Assembly: GCA_043757205.1 (NCBI GenBank)
Contig: JAYVPU010000171.1
Location: forward strand, 1 to 5,918
Direction: 5' to 3'
Source of the DNA: CANCDA01 sp043757205
Lineage (GTDB): Bacteria > Pseudomonadota > Gammaproteobacteria > Burkholderiales > Burkholderiaceae_C
Length of the DNA stretch: 5,918 nucleotides
Shown: positions 1 through 5,918 of the stretch, in pieces
Layout of the letters: every line of letters starts with the position of its first letter
Position numbering within the stretch: position 1 is the first letter of the stretch
The notes under the pieces: generated by a model
The model's input: the letters and a program-made list of their open reading frames with translations, nothing else
Told to the model about the DNA's origin: nothing
Database searches by the model: none
Program-made: the position numbers and the translations under genes

Positions 1-1696
1 CGACCGGCGTGTAGTTCTGGCCCGCGGGGTTGTAGATGCCGATCTGGCGGAACAGGCCCTCCATGCCGAAGGTGCGCGCCTCGTCGACGAGGATCGGCAC
101 CACGCGCGAGCCGAGGTCCTTGTCGCGCAGCAGCTGCGTCAGGAAGCGCACGTAGGCCTGGGTGGTCGAGATTTCCCGGCCTTCGGCGGTCGGCTCCAGC
201 ACGGCCTTGAAGGTGTCGAGCGGCGGCGTGGTGAAGTGCTCTTCGGCCTTGGCGCGGCGCTTGGGCAGCGAGCCGCCGAGCGCCTTCCTGCGCTCCATCA
301 GGTAGCGCATCTCGGGCGTGTCGTCGGCCGGCTTGTAAAACGGAATGTCGGCCAGCTGCGCATCGGGAATCGGGATCGCGAAACGGTCGCGGAACGCCTT
401 CACGTCCTCGTCGACGAGCTTCTTGGTCTGGTGCACGGTGTTCTTGCCCTCGCCGATCTTGCCCATGCCAAAACCTTTGACGGTCTTGATGAGCAGCACG
501 GTCGGCTGGCCTTTGTGTTTGATGGCGCGGTCGTATGCGGCATAGACCTTTTGCGGGTCATGGCCACCGCGCAGTAGGCCCCAAATTTCAGCGTCGCTCA
601 TGTGCGCCACCATCTCCAGCGTGCGCGGGTCACGGCCAAAGAAATGCTGGCGCACATAGGCGCCGTCATTGGCTTTGAAGGCCTGGTAGTCACCATCCAG
701 TGTGTCCATCATCAGCTTCTTCAAAGCGCCGTCTTTATCACGCGCCAACAGCGGATCCCAGTTGCTGCCCCAAATGAGTTTGATGACGTTCCAGCCGGCG
801 CCACGGAACTCGCCTTCCAGCTCTTGAATGATCTTGCCGTTGCCGCGCACCGGGCCGTCCAAACGCTGCAAATTACAGTTGATGACGAAGATCAGGTTGT
901 CCAGGTTCTCACGCGCGGCCAAGCCAATGGCACCGAGCGATTCCACCTCGTCCATCTCGCCGTCACCGCAGAACACCCAGACCTTGCGGTTTTCGGTATT
1001 GGCAATGCCACGGGCGTGCAGGTACTTCAGAAAACGGGCCTGGTAGATCGCCATCAAAGGGCCCAGGCCCATCGAGACGGTGGGGAACTGCCAGAACTCG
1101 GGCATCAGCTTGGGGTGCGGGTAGCTGGACAGGCCCTTGCCATCCACCTCTTGCCGGAAGTTGAGCAGTTGCTCTTCGGTCAAGCGGCCTTCAAGGTAGG
1201 CGCGGGCATAAACACCGGGGGACACGTGACCCTGGATATAGATGCAGTCGCCGCCGTGCTCTTTGCCTACTTCGTTGCACTCGGCATGCCAGAACTGGTT
1301 AAAGCCTGCGCCAAACATATTGGCCAGCGAGGCGAATGAGCCAATGTGCCCGCCCAGGTCACCGCCGTCGGCCGGGTTATGTCGGTTGGCCTTGACCACC
1401 ATGGCCATGGCGTTCCAGCGCATATAGGCGCGCAGGCGCTCTTCCATCTCGGTGTTGCCGGGGTTGCGCGCTTCTTGGTCAGGGGCGATGGTGTTGATGT
1501 AGGCGGTGGTGGCGGAGAACGGCATGTCGATGCTGTTCTCGCGCGCATGGCCCAGCAGTTGCTCCAGCAGAAAGTGGGCTCGCTCGGGGCCTTCTTTTTG
1601 GATGACAGCAGCGAGCGCGTCCATCCATTCACGGGTTTCTTGGCTGTCTGCGTCGCTCGCGGTTGTGCCCGCAAGCGGGTTCTGTTCTACTGACAT
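1..1696 (-). CDS. aceE: Pyruvate dehydrogenase E1 component, homodimeric type (partial, 3' end off the window)
   Basis: Thiamine-diphosphate-dependent E1 of the cytoplasmic pyruvate dehydrogenase complex; it decarboxylates pyruvate and passes the acetyl group to the lipoyl groups of E2 (AceF). The minus strand reads open for 565 codons with no stop or frameshift; I compared it with E. coli AceE (887 aa) from memory. Visible landmarks: GGH at H117, the conserved QGHVSPGVYARA stretch, the ThDP/Mg motif GDGEMDE starting at G244 with N273-C-N275 and Q277 (equivalent to E. coli D230, N260, Q262), and the active-site loop EGKNTVHQ with H422 (E. coli H407). The ATG at 1696 is chosen because it has a GAGGAGA ribosome site just upstream and gives the expected N-terminus. 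About a third of the protein, including the C-terminal domain, is missing. Base composition changes abruptly near 400-470. Divergent from the two-component genes; aceF would be expected beyond the left edge. Confidence 0.97.
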   Translation of the reverse strand, partial: MSVEQNPLAGTTASDADSQETREWMDALAAVIQKEGPERAHFLLEQLLGHARENSIDMPFSATTAYINTIAPDQEARNPGNTEMEERLRAYMRWNAMAMVVKANRHNPADGGDLGGHIGSFASLANMFGAGFNQFWHAECNEVGKEHGGDCIYIQGHVSPGVYARAYLEGRLTEEQLLNFRQEVDGKGLSSYPHPKLMPEFWQFPTVSMGLGPLMAIYQARFLKYLHARGIANTENRKVWVFCGDGEMDEVESLGAIGLAARENLDNLIFVINCNLQRLDGPVRGNGKIIQELEGEFRGAGWNVIKLIWGSNWDPLLARDKDGALKKLMMDTLDGDYQAFKANDGAYVRQHFFGRDPRTLEMVAHMSDAEIWGLLRGGHDPQKVYAAYDRAIKHKGQPTVLLIKTVKGFGMGKIGEGKNTVHQTKKLVDEDVKAFRDRFAIPIPDAQLADIPFYKPADDTPEMRYLMERRKALGGSLPKRRAKAEEHFTTPPLDTFKAVLEPTAEGREISTTQAYVRFLTQLLRDKDLGSRVVPILVDEARTFGMEGLFRQIGIYNPAGQNYTPV

Positions 1697-1701
1697 CGGT
1701 G

Positions 1702-1708
1702 TCTCCTC
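1702..1708 (-). promoter_or_regulatory. Ribosome binding site of aceE
   Basis: On the minus strand the bases read GAGGAGA, a near-perfect Shine-Dalgarno sequence ending 5 nt before the ATG at 1696-1694. It settles the aceE start. Confidence 0.85.
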
Positions 1709-1778
1709 GTCGGTTTGTTGAAATTTGAACTGGCGGGAGTGTCTCACACTTTTTCGAAAATTTCAAATGCTGCTTTTG

Positions 1779-1797
1779 TATTCCATAATGCGAAATA
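1779..1797. promoter_or_regulatory. Candidate operator, imperfect dyad
   Basis: 19-bp imperfect inverted repeat with perfect TATT/AATA outer arms and 6 of 9 positions paired around A1788. It overlaps the candidate kinase -10 (1784-1789), so a protein bound here could affect the kinase promoter and perhaps aceE. No known regulator site is confidently recognised, and AT-rich DNA gives such dyads by chance. Confidence 0.25.
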
Positions 1798-1863
1798 ATA
1801 AGTGTTGTCTCAGTCGTTTCAAGAAGTACTCTTCACAGTGCATGCGCTTTAAACTCGGGCTCT

Positions 1864-4422
1864 ATGCTTTTCCATGGCCCTCTGTCCTTTTCATCCCTGC
1901 GTCACTTGAAGGGCATTAAACGTCTAAGCGTCTGGTGGCACCGTCAATCGCCTTTGCGCCAAGACCGGTATGCCATGTTGGCCCCGCTCATTGCAGTGTT
2001 TCTGTTCCTTGCCGCCATTGTTGCCGCCTTCGGCTATTTGCGTCTGGAGGAAATGGATCGAGAACAAGAGGCTGTACGACATGACATCGAATACACCCAG
2101 CAACGGCTGCGCCTTCGCCTGATTGAGCGGCAAGAGCAATTGCTGAGGATGGCACAGGAAATTGCGAGCCGGGAAATCGCGATGGATCAATTTCGCGGCC
2201 AGGCACAGACCTTGATAGCGCAAAACCCAGAGCTTCAGGGTTTGAGTTGGATCGACGAGCGCAAACGCGTTAAAGCCAGTGCAGCCAACCCTGTGCAGAC
2301 CAGTAACCAAGCCAATGTGTTGATTAAAAACGTAGCGGCGTCACTGTCAACGAGTGAGTCGGCAAGCGCATTCGCGTTGTCCAAAGAACTGCTGCAACCT
2401 ATCTATGTCCAACGCAGCGCCTTGGTTGACAACCATGCCTTGCTGCAACTGCATGTCCCTGTCATCGCTCGTGGCAACTTCACGGGCGTGTTGCTTGCAG
2501 AATTTTCAGTAGAAAACTTATACCGTTATGGCGTTCCACCCGAAATTGCAGCACGCTATGCCGTCTCGCTCATAGACGCCAAGGGCGCTGTGTTAGCGGG
2601 TAGCAGCATCTCCAAGCGCAACCCGGCCACGCAGTTGCTGCCCTGGGCCAGACAAGCCATCGAATATGAGGTGCCGGTCTCCCCAGTGGGCAACGGTTTG
2701 CTCATCCGAGCGCAGGTCTACCGTACATCTCTCGGCGTCATTGGAAGCGGCTTGTTCTGGTTGGTTTGCGCCTTAAGTGTGCTCACCGCGTGGATGCTGA
2801 TTGGCAATTGGCGTCATACCCGTAAGCGCTTGCAGGCGCAGCAAGCCCTGCTGTCTGAGGCCAACTTCCGGCGCGCCATGGAAGACTCCATGCCCACGGG
2901 CATGCGCACACTGGATATGCAGGGTCGCATCACCTACGTGAACCCCGCCTTTTGCCAAATGACCGGCTGGAGCGAGGCCGAACTGGTTGGACAAACCGCC
3001 CCCTTTCCCTATTGGCCTGAGGAAGACCACGCCACGCTCATGGGCCGACTCAAAGATGAACTCAATGACCGCATCACGCGTGGCGGCTTTCAGATCCGCG
3101 TCAAACGCAAAGACGACACCCGCTTTGACGCCCGCATCTATGTCTCCCCCCTGGTTGATCCCCACGGGGTTCAAAAAGGTTGGATGACGTCCATCACCGA
3201 CATCACCGAGCCAAACCGAATTCGCGAGCAACTCTCCGCCTCGTATGAACGCTTCACCACCGTGCTGGAGGCGTTGGATGCCTCTGTCTCCGTGGCCCCC
3301 ATCGGCACGGATGAGCTTTTGTTTGCCAACAAAAAATACCGACTTTGGTTCAACGACCAACCCAACACCTTGCTCAGCCAGGCCGTCAAATTAGGTCTCA
3401 CGCCTGGCCTGCCCAACGATGCGGGCTTGGACACGGTGGACGCCATGGCAGGCATGCCGTCTGAAGCCATCTCCGACAGCGAGACCGAAAGCAGCGAAGT
3501 TTTTGTGCCCGAGCTGGACAAATGGCTGGAGGTGCGCACCCGCTACCTGACCTGGGTCGATGGTCGTCTGGCGCAAATGGTCATCGCCACCGACATCACG
3601 CAACGCCGCCTGGCGCAGGCGCAGGCCGCAGCCCAAGCCGAACGCGCGCAAACGGCCAGCCGTCTCATCACCATGGGCGAGATGGCGTCTAGCGTGGCGC
3701 ATGAGTTGAACCAGCCACTGACTGCCATCAGCAACTACTGCAATGGCATGGTCTCGCGCATCAAGGCGCAGCAGATTTCGGAAGAAGACCTGCTCGGCGC
3801 ATTGGAAAAAACCGGCAAACAAGCCCAGCGCGCCGGGCTCATCATTCAGCGTATCCGCGCCTTTGTGAAGCGCAGCGAGCCCAATCGCACCCTGTCCAAC
3901 ATCGCCAGCATGGTGGAAGAAGCAGTAGAGTTGGCCAGCATCGAGCTACGCCGCTCCAGTGTGCGCCTCACGCACCAAGTCGATACCTCACTGCCGCCCC
4001 TGCTGGTTGACCCCATCCTGATTGAACAAGTCCTGATCAACCTGCTGAAGAACGGTGCCGAATCCATCGTTCAGGCGAATCGCCCACTGGAAGAGCGCCG
4101 CATTGAGCTGCTTGTGGAGCCGGTGATGGTGGAAGGCAAGCACGTCGTCGAGTTTTCCATCTGCGACACCGGCAAGGGCATTTCACCCGAAGTGATGAAG
4201 CGTCTGTATGAATCCTTCTACACCACCAAGGCCGAAGGTTTGGGGATCGGTCTGAGCCTCTGCCGCTCTATCGTCGAATCCCATCACGGCCGAATGAAAA
4301 CCGAGAACATCTACAATGGCGCAGAAGTTTCAGGCTGCTGTTTCACCTTCTGGATTCCCCAGATTGAAGTCATCAACGACTCGGCCCACCCCACACGACA
4401 AACAAACACGGTTTCAGGATAA
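1864..4422 (+). CDS. Membrane-bound PAS sensor histidine kinase (FixL/DctB-like)
   Basis: Sensor kinase that should autophosphorylate and pass phosphate to the regulator encoded next. Order in 852 aa: basic N-terminus; TM1 about 38-59; periplasmic domain about 60-292 of unrecognised fold (helical start, then a Cache/CHASE-like pattern); TM2 about 293-315; short helical linker; PAS1 about 334-450 (ends in TDIT, D446 onward); PAS2 about 456-580 (ends in TDIT); alanine/glutamine-rich linker helix; HisKA with phospho-acceptor H613 in HELNQPLTAI; HATPase_c with N-box N730, G1 DTGKGI (768-773), FYTTK, and G2 GLGIGL from 792. All catalytic boxes are intact and there is no receiver domain. I see no basis for a heme-binding PAS. 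The ATG at 1864 is the first usable start after the in-frame stop at 1786-1788, but it lacks a clear ribosome site; TTG at 1906 is an alternative that keeps TM1. The stop lies 3 nt before the regulator ATG, so the two are almost certainly co-transcribed. The ligand is unknown. Confidence 0.93.
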   Translation: MLFHGPLSFSSLRHLKGIKRLSVWWHRQSPLRQDRYAMLAPLIAVFLFLAAIVAAFGYLRLEEMDREQEAVRHDIEYTQQRLRLRLIERQEQLLRMAQEIASREIAMDQFRGQAQTLIAQNPELQGLSWIDERKRVKASAANPVQTSNQANVLIKNVAASLSTSESASAFALSKELLQPIYVQRSALVDNHALLQLHVPVIARGNFTGVLLAEFSVENLYRYGVPPEIAARYAVSLIDAKGAVLAGSSISKRNPATQLLPWARQAIEYEVPVSPVGNGLLIRAQVYRTSLGVIGSGLFWLVCALSVLTAWMLIGNWRHTRKRLQAQQALLSEANFRRAMEDSMPTGMRTLDMQGRITYVNPAFCQMTGWSEAELVGQTAPFPYWPEEDHATLMGRLKDELNDRITRGGFQIRVKRKDDTRFDARIYVSPLVDPHGVQKGWMTSITDITEPNRIREQLSASYERFTTVLEALDASVSVAPIGTDELLFANKKYRLWFNDQPNTLLSQAVKLGLTPGLPNDAGLDTVDAMAGMPSEAISDSETESSEVFVPELDKWLEVRTRYLTWVDGRLAQMVIATDITQRRLAQAQAAAQAERAQTASRLITMGEMASSVAHELNQPLTAISNYCNGMVSRIKAQQISEEDLLGALEKTGKQAQRAGLIIQRIRAFVKRSEPNRTLSNIASMVEEAVELASIELRRSSVRLTHQVDTSLPPLLVDPILIEQVLINLLKNGAESIVQANRPLEERRIELLVEPVMVEGKHVVEFSICDTGKGISPEVMKRLYESFYTTKAEGLGIGLSLCRSIVESHHGRMKTENIYNGAEVSGCCFTFWIPQIEVINDSAHPTRQTNTVSG
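4416..4419 (+). promoter_or_regulatory. Ribosome binding site of the response regulator, inside the kinase 3' end
   Basis: AGGA lies in the last sense codons of the kinase, 6 nt before the ATG at 4426. Because ribosomes finishing the kinase pass over it, the two genes are likely to be translationally coupled. Confidence 0.6.
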
Positions 4423-4425
4423 AAC

Positions 4426-5052
4426 ATGAATTTGATTCCCAAAAAAGGCACGGTTTATGTGGTGGATGACGACGAAGCCGTGCGCGATTCGCTGCAATGG
4501 CTGCTCGAAGGCAAGAGTTACTACGTACGTTGTTTCGACTCGGCAGAGTCGTTCTTGAGCCGCTACGACCCGCGCGATGTGGCCTGCCTGATCGTGGACA
4601 TTCGCATGGGAGGTATGACAGGCATGGCCCTGCAAGACCGGCTGATCGAGAACCACTCCCCCCTACCCATCGTCTTTATTACCGGCCACGGCGATGTACC
4701 CATGGCGGTGGACACCATGAAGAAGGGGGCGATGGACTTTATCCAGAAACCCTTTAAGGAAGATCAGCTCCTGGGCCTGGTTGAGCGCATGCTGGAGGTG
4801 GCGCGTGACACCTTCAAAGACCACGAACAAGCCGCCAGCCGAGGTGCGCTACTGGCCAAACTCACCGTGCGTGAATCTCAAGTGCTGGACCGCATCGTGG
4901 CGGGCCGCTTAAATAAGCAAATTGCTGACGACCTGGGCATCAGCATCAAAACGGTGGAAGCGCACCGCGCCAACATCATGGAAAAGCTCAACACCAGCAC
5001 CGTGGCCGACCTGCTAAAAATTGCTTTGCAACAGACACCCGCCAGAGTTTGA
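4426..5052 (+). CDS. FixJ/NarL-family two-component response regulator
   Basis: 208-residue cytoplasmic transcription regulator, the normal length for FixJ-like proteins. The N-terminal receiver (about 8-122) has the acidic pocket D14-D15-D16, phospho-acceptor D58 in VDIRM, T86 in FITGHGD, and K108 in the QKPF motif. The C-terminal LuxR/GerE helix-turn-helix (about 146-203) carries LTVRESQVLD and the recognition helix region SIKTVEAHRANIMEKL. The usual PGMSG after the aspartate is GGMTG here, a mild variation that leaves the phosphorylation chemistry intact. It starts 3 nt after the kinase stop, making that kinase its obvious partner. By analogy with FixJ, phosphorylation should promote dimerisation and DNA binding. 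The targets are not shown by the sequence; the shared intergenic region with aceE is the closest candidate. Confidence 0.95.
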   Translation: MNLIPKKGTVYVVDDDEAVRDSLQWLLEGKSYYVRCFDSAESFLSRYDPRDVACLIVDIRMGGMTGMALQDRLIENHSPLPIVFITGHGDVPMAVDTMKKGAMDFIQKPFKEDQLLGLVERMLEVARDTFKDHEQAASRGALLAKLTVRESQVLDRIVAGRLNKQIADDLGISIKTVEAHRANIMEKLNTSTVADLLKIALQQTPARV

Positions 5053-5065
5053 TGCGCTTCATTTG

Positions 5066-5121
5066 ACGCTATTGATTCAATAGCTGGCCACGCTAGTGCC
5101 ATATGGAAAAACTGGCGTTTT
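5066..5121 (+). repeat. Short intergenic repeat, resembling a Comamonadaceae dispersed element
   Basis: Between the regulator stop and folD lies a perfect inverted repeat GCTATTGA (5068-5075) / TCAATAGC (5077-5084) around one base. A second, bulged hairpin follows: TGG (5085-5087) plus CAC (5089-5091) pairing with GTG (5096-5098) and CCA (5099-5101). The order of an ATAGCTG segment, a CGCTAGTG segment, a GGAAAAACTGG segment and a T-run resembles a repeat I remember as frequent between genes in Acidovorax, Polaromonas and relatives. No second copy is in the window, so the family assignment rests on memory. The first hairpin is AT-rich and has no U-tract directly after it, so it is a poor intrinsic terminator, though it could protect the mRNA 3' end. 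Confidence 0.5.
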
Positions 5122-5131
5122 ACTTCATAAT
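5104..5131 (+). promoter_or_regulatory. Candidate folD promoter
   Basis: TGGAAA (5104-5109; 4 of 6 to TTGACA), a 16-nt spacer, then CATAAT (5126-5131; 5 of 6 to TATAAT). The -10 ends only 8 nt before the folD ATG, so transcription would begin at or next to the start codon. The -35 falls within the repeat-like sequence. Prediction from consensus only. Confidence 0.35.
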
Positions 5132-5139
5132 TTAGACCC

Positions 5140-5918
5140 ATGACGACCTCTCACACCGGCCATCTGATGGATGGCACCGCCCTGTCCAAACACCTGCGCC
5201 ACGACGTGGCCCGCCGTGCCGCCGCCCTTACCGCCCACGACATCACGCCCGGCTTGGCTGTCATCCTGGTGGGCGACAGCCAAGCCTCGCAGGTCTATGT
5301 GCGCAACAAGGTCAAGGCTTGTGCCGATACCGGCCTGCATTCGGTGCTGGAAAAATACCCCGACAGCATGGGTGAAGCCGAATTGCTGGCCCGTATCGAG
5401 GCGCTCAACCACGATCACAGCATCCACGGCATCCTAGTGCAGTTGCCGCTGCCCGAACACATTGACGCGCACAAGGTGCTGGAGGCGATTTCGCCCGCCA
5501 AAGACGTGGACGGTTTTCACGTCGCCAACGCGGGTGCATTGATGGTCGGGCAAGCCGGCTTTTGGCCCTGCACGCCTTACGGCTGCATGAAGCTGCTTGA
5601 GTCGATTCACTACGAACTTAAGGGCAAGCACGCGGTGGTGGTTGGCCGCTCCAACATCGTGGGCAAACCTGTGGCGCTGATGCTGCTGCAAAAAAATGCC
5701 ACCGTCACGCTGTGCCACAGCGCCACGCACGACCTCAAAGCGCTAACGCTGCAAGCTGATGTGATTGTGGTGGCCGTCGGCAAAACCAAGGTTCTTACCG
5801 CCGACATGGTCAAACCAGGCGCTGTCGTTTTAGACGTGGGAATGAACCGCGATGAACACGGCAAACTGTGCGGTGATGTCGACTTTGCTGGCGTCAAAGA
5901 AGTGGCCGGCTTCATTAC
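5140..5918 (+). CDS. folD: Bifunctional methylenetetrahydrofolate dehydrogenase / methenyltetrahydrofolate cyclohydrolase (partial)
   Basis: Cytoplasmic enzyme that oxidises 5,10-methylene-THF with NADP+ and hydrolyses the methenyl product to 10-formyl-THF, feeding purine and formyl-Met-tRNA synthesis. 259 codons plus 2 nt are present. Landmarks against E. coli FolD: an early DG (11-12) matching the E. coli IIDG, catalytic Y53 and K57 in YVRNK, the GILVQLPLP motif, KDVDGFH with its catalytic aspartate, PCTP, the NADP-binding GRSNIVGKP, VAVGK, DVGMNR, and a final VAGFIT where PVPGGVGPMT should follow. About 25-30 C-terminal residues lie past the right edge. The ATG at 5140 puts the DG motif at nearly the same distance from the N-terminus as in E. 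coli; no Shine-Dalgarno is visible before it, and M10 (5167) has none either. It follows the regulator by 87 nt on the same strand but probably has its own promoter. Confidence 0.97.
   Translation, partial: MTTSHTGHLMDGTALSKHLRHDVARRAAALTAHDITPGLAVILVGDSQASQVYVRNKVKACADTGLHSVLEKYPDSMGEAELLARIEALNHDHSIHGILVQLPLPEHIDAHKVLEAISPAKDVDGFHVANAGALMVGQAGFWPCTPYGCMKLLESIHYELKGKHAVVVGRSNIVGKPVALMLLQKNATVTLCHSATHDLKALTLQADVIVVAVGKTKVLTADMVKPGAVVLDVGMNRDEHGKLCGDVDFAGVKEVAGFI

Larger units (their letters stand above)
1697..1863. promoter_or_regulatory. Divergent aceE / histidine kinase intergenic control region
   Basis: 167 bp, clearly more AT-rich than the flanking genes, between two divergent starts, so promoters for both must lie here or just inside. 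Visible elements: a 9-nt inverted repeat TTGAAATTT (1718-1726) / AAATTTCAA (1758-1766); a perfect 10-bp palindrome TTTTCGAAAA (1751-1760); and an imperfect 19-bp dyad centred on 1788. Toward the kinase, TTTCAA (1761-1766) and CATAAT (1784-1789) are 17 nt apart: a good -10 but a poor -35. I find no convincing sigma-70 promoter for aceE. The promoter and operator roles are inference. Confidence 0.5.

Noticed and set aside
236..577. Plus-strand open frame of 113 codons at the left end
   Set aside because: Antisense shadow of the aceE active-site region, with no ribosome site or domain.
602..1339. Long plus-strand open frame of 245 codons
   Set aside because: It lies wholly antisense to aceE, whose reading frame matches E. 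coli AceE along this stretch. High GC makes such opposite-strand frames common, and the translation shows no recognisable domain.
1725..1919. Small 64-codon open frame upstream of and overlapping the kinase start, including an internal ATG at 1842
   Set aside because: It has a Cys/Lys/Ser-rich translation with no domain and no ribosome site, and it overlaps the kinase in another frame. A leader peptide is possible but nothing supports it.
2863..3216. PAS1 as a FixL-type heme oxygen sensor
   Set aside because: The overall FixL/FixJ layout invites this, but I could not identify the heme-ligating histidine context of FixL, and the protein has a large periplasmic domain.
2773..3360. Minus-strand open frame of 195 codons inside the kinase
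   Set aside because: Antisense to the PAS1 and PAS2 coding sequence, which is well supported by domain motifs. It has no independent evidence.
3391..3822. Minus-strand open frame of 143 codons
   Set aside because: Antisense to PAS2 and the HisKA region of the kinase; a codon-bias shadow.
5068..5084. Perfect hairpin after the regulator as a rho-independent terminator
   Set aside because: The stem is AT-rich, leaves almost no loop when fully paired, and is followed by GC-containing sequence instead of a T-run. A repeat-element stem is the better reading.
5434..5730. Minus-strand open frame of 98 codons
   Set aside because: Antisense to folD, which carries the full set of family motifs here.

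Overview
The window looks like chromosomal DNA of a betaproteobacterium, most likely family Comamonadaceae (Polaromonas/Rhodoferax/Acidovorax type). The reasons are the moderately high GC with C/G-rich third codon positions, an AceE of the homodimeric gammaproteobacterial/betaproteobacterial type, and a short intergenic repeat (5066-5121) resembling a family I recall as common between genes of that group. The genus is inference from memory, not from a search.

Layout: (1) 1-1696, minus strand: 5' two thirds of aceE (pyruvate dehydrogenase E1), running off the left edge. (2) 1697-1863: AT-rich divergent intergenic region with the aceE ribosome binding site and several small dyads. (3) 1864-4422, plus strand: an 852-residue membrane-bound hybrid-sensor-like histidine kinase (two TM segments flanking a periplasmic domain, two PAS domains, HisKA, HATPase_c; no receiver). 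(4) 4426-5052, plus strand: FixJ/NarL-type response regulator, 3 nt after the kinase stop. (5) 5053-5139: short intergenic region with the repeat and a possible folD promoter. (6) 5140-5918, plus strand: folD, lacking roughly its last 25-30 codons at the right edge.

How they fit: the kinase and regulator form a complete FixL/FixJ-like two-component pair: a periplasmic/PAS input, phospho-His613, phospho-Asp58, then a LuxR-type DNA-binding domain. The pair is divergent from aceE and shares its control region, so it may govern pyruvate oxidation, itself, or both. This is inferred from position only. folD (one-carbon metabolism) is same-strand but probably separately transcribed.

I see no mobile element, CRISPR array, tRNA, rRNA or obviously new defence-type system. 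The most unusual signal is a sharp composition step inside aceE near 400-470: about 68% GC to the left and about 58% to the right by hand count, with no break in the reading frame. It suggests recombination or a chimeric assembly.
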